Assembly (NCBI GenBank): GCA_025917655.1
Contig: CP084616.1
Coordinates: 744,001-808,000, forward strand
Direction: 5' to 3'
Length of the DNA stretch: 64,000 bases
Source of the DNA: Chlorella sorokiniana
Lineage: Eukaryota; Chlorophyta; Trebouxiophyceae; Chlorellales; Chlorellaceae
The notes under the pieces: generated by a model
The model's database searches: none
Told to the model about the DNA's origin: nothing
The model's input: the letters and a program-made list of their open reading frames with translations, nothing else
Shown here: piece after piece, positions 54,450 through 64,000 of the stretch
How positions within the stretch are numbered: position 1 is the first letter of the stretch
Layout of the letters: the number at the start of each line of letters is the position of its first letter
Position numbers and translations under genes: made by a program

Positions 54450-56637
54450 TCACTCGTACTTTATGGGTCCCTCCAAGCTGCCGCTGGCAAACTGGCGCAC
54501 GATGGGCTCGTCTGCAGGCAGCGTGAGGGGCGATCAAAACGAACGCTCAACATCTGCTCAAGAAGCTGGCAGAGTGCCGGCGTAGCCCCGGCTGCTACTT
54601 CACCTCACACCGCCCGCTTGCCTGTGGTGTCAAACTCGGCCACGCTGCCCTCCCACACCACGCGGCCCTCGTGCAGGAAGATGAGGCGGTCCACTGCAGG
54701 CAACGGGCAGGGAGGGTGATGCCCCGAGGGCCCCACCAACGACAAGACCCGTGCCATCCAGCGCCCCCTCACCCGCCCGCCGGATGGTGCTGTGCTGGTG
54801 CGTCACCACGATGTAGCTGGTGATGCCGCCAGACGGGGCGCCATCCGGTGTGCCCGCGGGGCCAGCCCTGGCCCGCCCTCCAGCGGCGCCGTTGCCGCTG
54901 CCGCCGCTTGGGTGGTGGTGCTGCCTCGCGCCGTGCTTCTCGTGCAGCTCCCGGATCAGGTCCTCCACCACGGTGGAGGCCACCGGGTCCAGCCCCGCGG
55001 TGGGCTCGTCGTACATGATGACCTGGCGACCAAGGGCAGCGCAACGCCGAGCGTCGTCCACGGCCTTGTGCAGCACAGGCGGAGCTGCATGCCCCCACAC
55101 CTTTGCCCACCCACACCCACCCACCGCACCGCCCAGCCGCCTCACCTGCTCCACGCTGTCGTGCTTCTCGTCGCGCACAATGGCGCGTGCCAGGGCCACC
55201 CGCTTCTTCATGCCCCCGACAGCTCGCTGGGGTACAGCCTTTCCACGCCGCTCAGCCCCACCTTGCCCAGCGACTCAGCCACCAGCACCTGGGGGACGGA
55301 GCCGGATGGGGAGGGGGGCTCTCTGGCGCAAAGCGACAGGGCACAGAGGCTGAACCGTAGGGCTGGCGCTGCGGCCCGACCAGCACTCGCCTCAGCCGTG
55401 ACGGCCCGTCGCCGCGACGCGGCCAGCCGCCCTCACCCACCTCTATCTTGCTGGGCGGCAGGCTGGTGTGCTCGTGCAGGAGGAACCCCACGTTCTCGCC
55501 CACGGTCAGCGAGTCGAACAGCGCGCCGCTCTGCGCACAAGGGTTGCTAAATGGTGTCAGCGCAGCCGCACGATGGGGGCCCGTCAATGGCGTGTGCCGC
55601 ACTCGCTCCCTGGGGGCTGCTTGCGCTCCCAGCCTTCGCCAGCCTTGGCAGATGCGGGCCAGTGAGGACCACGACGCCGCAGCCGCTGGCGCTTGCTCCC
55701 GCGTGTCAGCCGCGCAGGGCGGGAGGGCATGCGCTTGTGGTGTGCGGTGCGTGGAGGCGCCTGGGGGCTGCCATTGGGGTGCCCCACCTGGAACACCAGC
55801 CCCACTTTCAGCTTGTCGGAGGTGTCGTCGTCGGAGATGAGCCCCCGCCGCGGCTCCCCTTGATCAGAACCTCGCCCTGCACGGTGGAAGGGGGCAGCAG
55901 GATCCGTGAACGGCGGGCGAGCGGGCAGGGTGGTGGCGTTACCTTCCACGCAACGGCGCTGGGGCTGCCCCCAGGCGCTCCGCTGCTCGGCTTCCCGGCC
56001 CGCCTGCGCGCCTGGCACCCCCACCCACCTTGTCCGGCGCCAGCAGGCCGGCCGCCAGCCGCAGCGTGGTGGACTTGCCGGTGCCGCTGCTGCCGATGAT
56101 GCCCACCGCCTCGCCCCGCCGCACCTTGAAGCTGGCGCCGCGCAGGATGTGCTTGCTGCAGGTTGCAGGCGGAAGGCAGTGAGCACAAGGTTTGGACAGC
56201 AGGAGGGCTTCATCGCGCTTTTGGCGCGATGACGTTCAAGCCACGGAGGCACATCAGGTTTGCCGTCGAGCACATGAGCATGCCGCCCACCCAGCGCACC
56301 TGCCGAATGACTTCCACACGTCTTGGAACTCGATGAGCACATCCCCCTCTTCTGGCAGGTCGCTGCTGCTGGCCGCCGCCGCCGCTGCTGGCGCGGGCGC
56401 CGACGGCTGCTGCTGCCGCTGCTGCTGCTGCTGCTGCTCCTGCTGCAGGGGTGTTGCGCTGCAGACGACCGTCCGCCGCGGTGCAAGGCTGCTGCCACTC
56501 CTGTTGCGCCGAGGTGCCTGGGGTAGCCGGCTGGTTGGAGCGACTGCCTGGGCATACCGCCGCTGCGACTGCTGCCAGGCAGCCAGGCCTCTTGTGCTGG
56601 CTTCTGCTGCTGTTGCTCGTTGCGCAGCCAGTTTCAT
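54450..56637 (-). CDS. TGD3: TGD3, ATPase of the plastid ER-to-chloroplast lipid importer
   Basis: The start ATG is at 56637. The leader, MKLAAQRATAAEASTRGLAA, with an Arg-rich stretch and VVCSATPL, is a plastid transit peptide; a Gln run and Pro/Ala linker follow. The ABC domain has DVLIEFQDVWKSFG, Walker A GIIGSSGTGKSTTLRLAAGL (about 56040-56105), VFQ, SGALFDSLTVGENVGFLLHE (about 55470-55535), PSELSGG-MKKRVALARAIV (about 55190-55230), Walker B VIMYDEPTAGLDPVASTVVE (about 54965-55020), SYIVVTHQHSTIRRA, and FLHEGRVVWEGSVAEFDTTG. The terminus PIVRQFASGSLEGPIKYE (stop 54450) is almost the plant TGD3 end. With TGD1 permease and TGD2 substrate-binding protein it imports lipid precursors across the inner envelope; the family is Mla-like. 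The LSGGM signature needs one more G in the run at about 55213. Confidence 0.93.
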
Positions 56638-57145
56638 TTTCCCCGGCTTGTGTGTGCTTGTCTTCCAAGCCTGGCAGCGGCACGCAGGCCGAGTGCTGGC
56701 TGGCAGGCTTTGGGGTAAGGCTCAGTCAAGCAGGCACCGCTCCAACTAATTTGAGGGCACGAGTCAGTGAACCGCTGTTTGAAGTCGTGATTGAAAACGC
56801 AAACGAAGAGAGCGGCAAAAGCAAGAGGGCTGCGCCTGAACTTGTCGGCAAGTGAGCCGGCACCGCGATATTACAAAGACAAGCGAAGTGCAATCGTTGC
56901 AAAGCTAGAAGGGACTGTATTCCTTCGCTTGACGTGGTTTCATCTGGCAGCGCGCCAGCGGGGATGCATGTGTGGCTGTGGGCATTTCACGACACATCCA
57001 CACCACAACAACAGTGCTATTCGCCCAACTCGTAGCCTAATAAGCATATCGAAGCGCTGCATGTGTGCACCGCTTGCAGCCTGCCCTGTCCCTCTCAGTC
57101 ATGCATAGCCACGGCTGGGGCGCAATGCAACGTGTTCTAGGAGTC
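56638..57145. promoter_or_regulatory. Divergent intergenic region TGD3 / RlmN
   Basis: 508 bp between the two start codons, less GC-rich than the exons (notably 56790-57060). It should contain both promoters. No defined motif can be named. Confidence 0.5.
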
Positions 57146-60100
57146 ATGAGGATATCGCGACCGCGGCTGCAGCGCGCCGCGGTCGCCGCAGGCAGCAGGA
57201 GGGGAGCGGCGGCGGTGGCGGCGGCAGCGCCGCCCGGCGACGCTGGCAGGGCCTCGGCGTCTCGAGGCATCAACAACGGCAGCCGGCGCTTGCAGCAGCG
57301 CTCTCCAGGGAGGCAGATGCAGCAGGCAGCAGATTGGCGCCCTCCCTCTGGGGTGGGCAGTGATGCTGTTGGTGGGCGTGGCAGCGCCAAGCCCGCTCGC
57401 GACCAGCGACAGCAGCAGCAGCAGCAGCAGCAGCGCCGGGCGCGGCTGAGCCACGGCGCAACCGGCGGCCGCGGCTTCAACAAGCAAGCGGCAGGCGGGG
57501 CAGCCGCGGCCAAAGTTCCCTACGGCGGCGCGGCTCGGGGGCGACCGCGGCGGCTGCGGCCGCCGCCGCGGCGACGGTCACCCGCCACGCCGCTCTCACA
57601 GCGGCAGTTGCCGCCGAGGTGGAGGCATTTGGGGCCACTGTGCCGCCGCGTCGCCCCGGCGTGACAGACGGGCGCTGGGACGCGCAGGATGAGCTGGCGG
57701 TGGCGGAGGCGCTGGAAGATGCCGAGAAGCTGGAGCGCCAGTACGCCAAGCACGGCGGCGGTGAGGCGGCCCAGCTGCCAGAACAGCCAGCTGCCCATGA
57801 GGGGCTTGCCCCCCCAGCCAGCCGCTTGCCCTCCCTGCTGCTTGAACGCAGTGCGGTCCCGCAGCATCGGCCCCCTGCTGGCGCGGAACCAGTGCTTGGC
57901 GCCGCTCCTCCTCCCCCTGCCCCTGCTGCCGCTGCCGCTCTCACGCCCGCTGCCGCTGCCGCCCACGCGCAGACAAGGTGATCCTGGGGCGCAGCGCCGA
58001 GGAGCTGGCGGCCCTGGTGGCGGCCCTGGGCGAGCCGGCGTACCGCGCGCGGCAGCTGCGGGACGGCGTGCTGCACGGCGCGCGCAGCGTGGCCGACATC
58101 ACCACCCTCTCCAAGGAGCTGCGCGCCCGCATGGCGCAGCACGTGGGCCCGCCGCCGCCGCTGCCGATCGCCGCCGCACGCCGCGCTGTTGCACGCCGCG
58201 CTCGCTGCGCGGTGCCTCTGGCACCAAGATACTTCTGAGTCTGTGCCGGCGCTCGGGCTTGCTGGTTGCTGCCGTGCCACCCCGGGGCTGGCTGGGGCTG
58301 GCTGTGTGGTCGGCGGCCCGCCGCAGCCGCCCGTCCTCTCCTCGGCATACCTGGTACCAGCAGCACGCTTCTGCCCCACCACGACAACCACCGACACCCC
58401 CACCCTACACACACCGCAGGGCGTGCGCACGGGCGCTCGCTGCTGCACCACAGCGTGGCGTCGCCCGACGGCACCCGCAAGTTTTGCTGCAGCTGGCCGA
58501 CGGGCTGGTGGTGGAGACGGTGGGCGGGGAGTGCGTATTGTGTTTGTGTGTGAAGGGGAGGGGGACGGCGGGCCTGACATGCGCGGCTGCCTGCACCACC
58601 ACCACCCCGGCCTGCTCCCCAGGGGCTGCGGACCGGTCTGCCGCGCTCTTGACCCTGGCCTGGCCGTGCGCTCTGCTGCCCCTGCTTCAAACCGGCCCCT
58701 CCATCTTTCCTTGGGCCCCTCCTCAACCATTCACGCCGCGGCCGCCGCCCCCTCCCCAGGTCGGCATCCCTGCTGACGGCGGCGATCGCCGCCGCCTCAC
58801 CGTCTGCGTCAGCTCCCAGGTCGGCTGCCCCATGCGCTGCACCTTCTGCGCCACAGGTGACCCTGGGCCCCTCTTCTGCCTGCCCCCTCGCCGCTTGACA
58901 GCCTAGTGCCGCCCGATGCTGTGCCGCGCCCGCTTGTCTGCCGGGTGGGGTGCTGGCCGGGCAGCTCTGCGTCCCGCTCTGCCCCCGAGCGCCGCCCGCC
59001 CGCCGCGCACGCAGGCAAGGGCGGCTTTGCGCGCAACCTGCTGCCCCACGAAATCGTGGACCAGTGCCTGACCGTGCAGGAGGCCTTTGAGCAGGTGCGC
59101 GCGCCTGCCTCGCCTGCACGCCTGAGGTGCCTTTGTAAGCCGTGCATGGCGGCGCCGTCGCCGCACCCCCCGCTGCCTGTCTGCCCCGGCAGGCCAACCA
59201 CCCGCGAGCTGCAGCCCCCTGCTCTTCTTTGGCTTCAATGCCTCGCTGCTTGCTCCTGAAAGAGCAGCTCGCCGCCCTCTGCCATACACACACACACCCT
59301 TTGCCCCCAAAACCTGCCGCCCGCCCCCCCCCCCCCCTTCCCCTCCGCAGCGAGTGTCCAACGTGGTGTTCATGGGCATGGGGGAGCCGCTGCTTAACCT
59401 GCCCTCAGTGATGCGCGCCCACGAAATTTTGAACAAAGACCTGGGCATAGGTGGGGAGCGGCGAGGGAGCGCCTGGGGTGGGTGGGGGGTGGGGGGACGC
59501 GCGGGCGGCCCCAGGAGGTAGGAGCCTCTACTCTGGTTGGTGCACGTGGGAGGGTGGGCCATGGGGTGGGTTGGGTGGGCGGGCGTGATGGTGGACAGTT
59601 TCAGGTGAACAGTGCAGTGTAGGGGGTTGCGGGCAGGTTCCGGTTGCGCGGCGCAGGTGGGGACGAGCGCGGGCAACCTGATTTGCAGATGCCCAGAGGG
59701 GGCGAGCCCTGCATCTGCTGGCCACGCGCTCGCCATAGGAGGCCCTCCAAGCCTGGGCCCCCCCCGCCCGCTGTCTCCCCCGCCTGCCGCCCTGCAGGCG
59801 CGCGCCACATCACCATCTCCACGGTGGGGGTGCCCAACGCCATACGCCGCCTGGGCCGCGCCGCGCTGCAGTCCACCCTGGCGGTGTCCATCCACGCACC
59901 CAACCAGGTCGGCTGGGGGAGGGGAATAGGGGCCCTGTGAGCGAGGCGGCAGCTGCTGGTGTGGCTGGCGCAGGCCAGTTGTCAGAGCGGCGGACGCCCT
60001 CATCAACTCCTTGTTGCCAGGCGCTGCGGCGGCGGCCCGCGGAACGCCCTGCCGGCTCTGCTGGCAGGCAGCGCGCAGGGCCATGCGCCCGGCTGAGCAG

Positions 60101-60973
60101 CTGTCGCTTTGGTGGTTGGTGCAGGCTCTGCGGGAGCAGATCGTGCCCAGCGCGCGGGCCTACCCCCTGGAGGCCCTCATGGCCGACTGCCAGGAGTACT
60201 TCAGGTGTGTGTGTGTGTGGGGGGGCGGGGCCGGCTGGAAAGCCCGCCTGCCCGCCTGCCAGGCAGACGAGCGGCGCACCGGGCGGCGCAGCGCCCGCCA
60301 CCCCCGCTGGACCGCTAGCTTCAGGGCGTCCGCGCAGGGCTATTCGCTGCCATGCAGCACCCCTCGCGCCGCACGCTTCCTAAGCAAAGGCGTAACTTAT
60401 TGCTTTTCCGCTTTAAGCCCCTTTTTGCCCCCTGCGCCGCCCCCCCCCCCCCCCCGCTCCTGCAGGCTCAGCGGGCGTCGCGTCACCTTTGAGTACACGC
60501 TGCTGGCGGGCGTGAACGACTCCGCCGCTTGCGCCGAGGAGCTGGCGGGGCTGCTGCGCCGCCACCAGCTGCGCAGCCACGTCAACGTCATCCCCTGGAA
60601 CCCGGTGGACGAGTCGGGTGAGGGAAGGGCTGCAGCATGAGGGGGCGGCAGCATGCCGGCGGTGTGCGGAGGGTGGGTTTCTTGCACTACTTGCCGACCC
60701 AGCGCCGCTGCTGCACCTGCCGCCGACCCACGGGTCTCAGGGGCCACCGCGCCGCTCATGCACGCTGCTGCGCTCCCTCTCCCCCACCCCCTCCGCCTCA
60801 GAGTTCAAGCGGCCCAGCCGCAGCGCGGTGCAGCAGTTTGTTGCGGCGCTGGAGCGGCGCGGGGTGCCCGTCAGCGTGCGCAACACGCGCGGCCTGGGGC
60901 GGCGGCGGCCTGCGGCCAGCTGCGCAACCAGTTCCAGAAGACTCCGCTGCCCGAGTTTGCCGCACCGGCGTGA
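57146..60973 (+). CDS. Radical-SAM RlmN-type RNA methyltransferase, organellar
   Basis: ATG 57146 (57125 is possible) opens an Arg/Ala-rich leader suited to import into plastid or mitochondrion, with a Gln run (about 57410-57435). Domain exons: [20 protein letters not shown] (from 57979), [35 protein letters not shown] with the CxxxCxxC cluster (58826-58849), [39 protein letters not shown] (about 59353-59410), [43 protein letters not shown] and HVNVIPWNP. It ends with [17 protein letters not shown], where the Cys matches the second catalytic cysteine of RlmN; one extra base is needed near 60900 to read it. RlmN adds a C2 methyl to an adenosine of 23S rRNA and some tRNAs. Cfr is the close relative, but the context favours a housekeeping RlmN. 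Confidence 0.92.
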
Positions 60974-61235
60974 AGGCCTGGGCTGGCGCCGTCGCACTCC
61001 CACCCATTATGCTCATTGACCTCAACGCATGGCCCCAAATGCAGTGAACCGCCCCCGACGCTGTCCAGCGTATGCCAGCGCAACATGCCTTTCTGCTCCC
61101 ATCTTGCGCACCAGGCCTGCTCCCTAACGATCCTTTGCTATATTTCCGCTCACTTTTTTTGCAACATATCAACGTCATTACCTTGCAAGCCATGCTGTGC
61201 GGCTCATCGGCAGCGCCCGGCACACGACGCGTGCC
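60974..61235. other. Convergent 3' region RlmN / D2HGDH
   Basis: 262 bp shared by two genes that end toward each other. Less GC-rich, T-rich around 61135-61170. Both 3' UTRs must lie or overlap here. Confidence 0.6.
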
Positions 61236-61855
61236 TCACCCGGGCGGCAGCACCTTGTAGGGGTTGAGTATGCCGCGAGGGTCTAGCGCCGCCTTGATCT
61301 GCCGCATGACCGCCACCGCCTCGGGCGGCTTGCTGTACCCGATGCACCCTGCCTTCATCAGGCCCAGCCCGTGCTCGGCGCTCACGCTGCCGCGGTGCTG
61401 CTCACAGGCGGGCGGGGCGGAGCGGGCGGCGGCTCAGCAAGCTGGCAAGCTGGCAAGGTGCACGGCAGGGGCCACAATCCTTCCACGCAGCCCACGCAGC
61501 TGTCGGGCGGGGAGGGCCGGCACGTGCCTGCTGCCCCCGCGTACCTGCGCTGTCCACTCATAGACAAACGGCTCTATCTGCCGCTCTAGCTCCTCGCTGT
61601 ACGCTGGGGCTGCATGAAAAGGCCAAGCAGGAGAAAGGAAGCGCTGAGGCCGATGTGAGAGCAGGTGGGCAGAAGCTAGAGGAGATGCTGCGGCATCAAC
61701 CGACCGCCACAGGCAGGTGTTGCTGCGCGGGCCATCGTGGGGGGCAGAGCACGGCAGCCACCTGAGATGTTGAGGTGGAGGTTGCCGTCGCCGAGGTGGC
61801 CATACCCCGCGACGAGGATTGCAGCCCCGTCCCCACCCCCGCCGCTACCGCTGCC

Positions 61856-61887
<32 letters not shown>

Positions 61888-64000
61888 CCTGGTCTGGAAA
61901 GGCGGCGGCGAGGCGCCTCCGCATGTCCTCCACCAGGCGATACATCTGCGGTACCGGCAGGCTCACGTCGTACTTGTATATCGCGCCTGCAGGCAACGGG
62001 AGGTGCACCCATCGTGCGACTGGCTGCCCCTGAGGAGGAGGCAGGCGGCAGGCAGCCGCGCCCCTGGCCCCGCCTGCACGCGTGCAAGCACAAGCGGCAG
62101 GTTGGCGGCACGGCGGGGCGCGCAGCAGGCGCGTGCCTCTGTGGCGCAGGCCCTCGCTGATCCCCTCCCGCAGGTGCCACATCTGCCGTGCCTGGCTGCT
62201 GTCCTGCGCCACCACGCCGTCTGCAGCGGGCACAGCGGGCACAGCGGGCACATGGTGGCCACCGAGATGACGTGCGCGGGCGAGCAATCGCGCGGCGCGC
62301 TGCGAGCAAGCAAGCGCGCTGGGCAGCCCCTCCCGACATGCCACCCACGCCGTGCATGCCGTGCAAGCAGCCCTGCGGACCTCGTCCCCAATCATAGCAT
62401 GGCACAGCACAGCACAGCGCAGCGCAGCGCAGCGCAGCGTGGGGCTCACCCAGCACCAGCCCCGCCTCCATCACCCCCTCCAGGAAGCCGCCCAGCTTCT
62501 CGCCGTCGTGCTCCGCGCTGCTGCCCGACGTCTCCACCAGGACATACATGGGGGCCTGGGGGCGCGGGAGGGGGCGGCACGAGCCGCCCGCATGAAGCGC
62601 ACGCTGGGCTGGTGCAAGGCGTCGGGCAGTGCGCGGTGGCTTGACTTGCCCACAGGGCTGACTAGGCGTGGGACGACCCATGCCGCTGCCGCGTTGAAGC
62701 CCTCCTCCCCAAACCCCTCGTGCCGCGCGCTCGCGCGCCTCCCCCCGCCTCTCCCCCTCTCGGCCTCCTCGGCCCTGCTCATCCAAACGCACACTCCTCA
62801 AACACACCTGGCATGCGGGCAGCAGGTCCTTGGCCCCGGCAGGTGGCGCAGCGCAACACCCAGCGACTCCGCATCCAGGAACTCAAAGGCGGAGAGCACC
62901 TCGCCCAGCCGCCGCCGCGCTCCACCAGCAGCCGCTGCGCCGCGTCGAACGACGGCACCGCCAGGTACGCGAGGTTGACTGGGCTTGAACGAGGGGTGGC
63001 GAGGGGATTGAACACTCAGAATGGGCGCTCCGCCGAAAGCGGCTGCACCTGGGCAGCCAGGCATGCGGTGCCAGCCTGCTCCGCCTGTATGAGCAGGGCG
63101 GGCAGGCAGGGCCGGGCGCTACGGCGCAGACACCTGCTGCGGGGCGGGGCGGGCAGAGGATGGCGACGGCGGTGATGACGCCCAGCGTGCCCTCGCTGCC
63201 GATCAGCAGCTGCTTCAGGTCGTAGCTGCGTGAGGGGAGGGGGTGCGGGTGTGTCCATGGGGGCTGGGGCCGCAGATGGGGCCTCAGGTGGGGCGCTGAG
63301 TGGTGGCGGCGGCGGCGGCGGCGTGCTGCTGGGCCCCACCCACCCTGTGTTATCTTTGCGCAGCGTGCTCAGCAGGTCCAGAACCCGGCCGTCTGCGGTG
63401 TGAGGGGGCGGCCGCACGTGCGCACGCTCAGGAGTCAAGGTCGCATTTTGCCTTCAACAGGGCAGCCAGTTTGCCCACACGCCGTTGAGGGCAGCTGCTC
63501 ATGCCGCCGCCGGTCTGGAGCATCGCAGGCGCAGGCGCAGGCGCAGGCGCAGGCGCACCCGCCAGCACGGCCTCCAGGCCCAGCACTGAGCCGTGGAGGG
63601 ACCCGTAGCGCAGCAGGCGCAGGCCCCGCGTTGGTGGCCACGTTGCCGCCGATGTGGCAGCTGCCCTTGGCGCCCAGGTCCAGGGGCATGCAGTAGCCGT
63701 GCTCTGCGGGGCGGGCGCAGCGCTTGGCAAATCGTGAACCACAGTAGATCGCGGTAGCGCAGCAGTGCGCAGCGCAATGCCTGGATCACATCAGACGAGC
63801 TCACACGCTGCGCATGCACTGCCTGCCAAGTGTCAGCAGAAACGCAGCACAGGGGGAAGTCGCATGAGCAGCAGGCAGCCCAGGGCGCGCCAGGGGCCCA
63901 CCAGCGACGTGGCTGTCCAGGGCCTCCAGCACGCACCCCGCCTGCGCCGTCAACGCACCGCTGACCTGCAATGCGGCGGCCATGGCGCGCGTCGGCTGGG
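61236..64000 (-). CDS. D2HGDH: D-2-hydroxyglutarate dehydrogenase, mitochondrial (5' end outside window)
   Basis: An FAD-linked oxidase read on the minus strand from the window edge. Exons: [20 protein letters not shown] (about 63900-63960), [17 protein letters not shown] (about 63640-63690), [52 protein letters not shown] (about 63170-63225), [73 protein letters not shown] (about 61765-61815), and [20 protein letters not shown] with [11 protein letters not shown] to the stop at 61236. GHLGDGNLH and EHG are the active-site motifs of the D2HGDH/D-lactate dehydrogenase group; GYSKP and ILNPYK favour D2HGDH. It oxidises D-2-hydroxyglutarate to 2-oxoglutarate and passes electrons to ETF. A Ser run (CTG repeat, about 61857-61888) interrupts the domain, and a GGCGCA repeat lies at about 63530-63562. 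Confidence 0.9.

Noticed and set aside
57146-60973. Cfr-type antibiotic-resistance methyltransferase
   Set aside because: Intron-rich nuclear gene with an organellar leader and RlmN-type order; nothing indicates a Cfr specificity.

Overview
The window looks like nuclear DNA of a unicellular green alga, most likely a Chlorella-like trebouxiophyte. It is very GC-rich. Genes are split by many short GT-AG introns (about 100-300 bases). Several proteins carry plastid-type leaders (acyl-ACP synthetase, TGD3, RlmN). No bacterial operons or ribosome-binding sites are seen. Coding models were assembled by eye from exon peptides, so outer coordinates are firmer than inner splice sites. Many exons need one extra G or C in a homopolymer run to stay in frame, even in clearly conserved genes. 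I read this mainly as residual consensus error.

Left arm (1-21.5 kb), ordinary gene-dense: a secreted beta-helix-like protein (-), a NELF-A-like protein (-), the splicing factor CWC2 (-), an oxysterol-binding-protein-related protein with a PH domain (+), and a plastid acyl-ACP/acyl-CoA synthetase of the AAE15/16 type (-).

Middle (21.5-54.4 kb), accessory and rearranged: two tRNA-Ala(AGC) genes, each with a non-LTR retrotransposon (LINE) fragment close to its 5' side; a 41-bp minisatellite whose unit ends like the 3' end of tRNA-Ala next to an oligo-T run; a duplicated module of about 3.4 kb (27.9-31.3 kb and 47.9-50.5 kb) plus an internally deleted derivative; and a second duplication (23.1-24.4 kb and 36.3-37.7 kb) carrying the 5' exons of a large uncharacterised gene. 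The same part holds a TET/JBP-like 2-oxoglutarate dioxygenase (+), a large uncharacterised gene (38.5-42.9 kb, -), a SprT-like metalloprotease (-), and a divergent pair: a SET-domain protein (-), and a gene (+) whose first exon aligns without gaps to the first 30 residues of histone H3. That pair shares a 155-bp promoter and is my best candidate for something undescribed.

Right arm (54.4-64 kb), ordinary again: TGD3, the ATPase of the plastid lipid importer (-); a radical-SAM RlmN-type methyltransferase (+); and a mitochondrial D-2-hydroxyglutarate dehydrogenase (-) whose 5' end lies outside the window.
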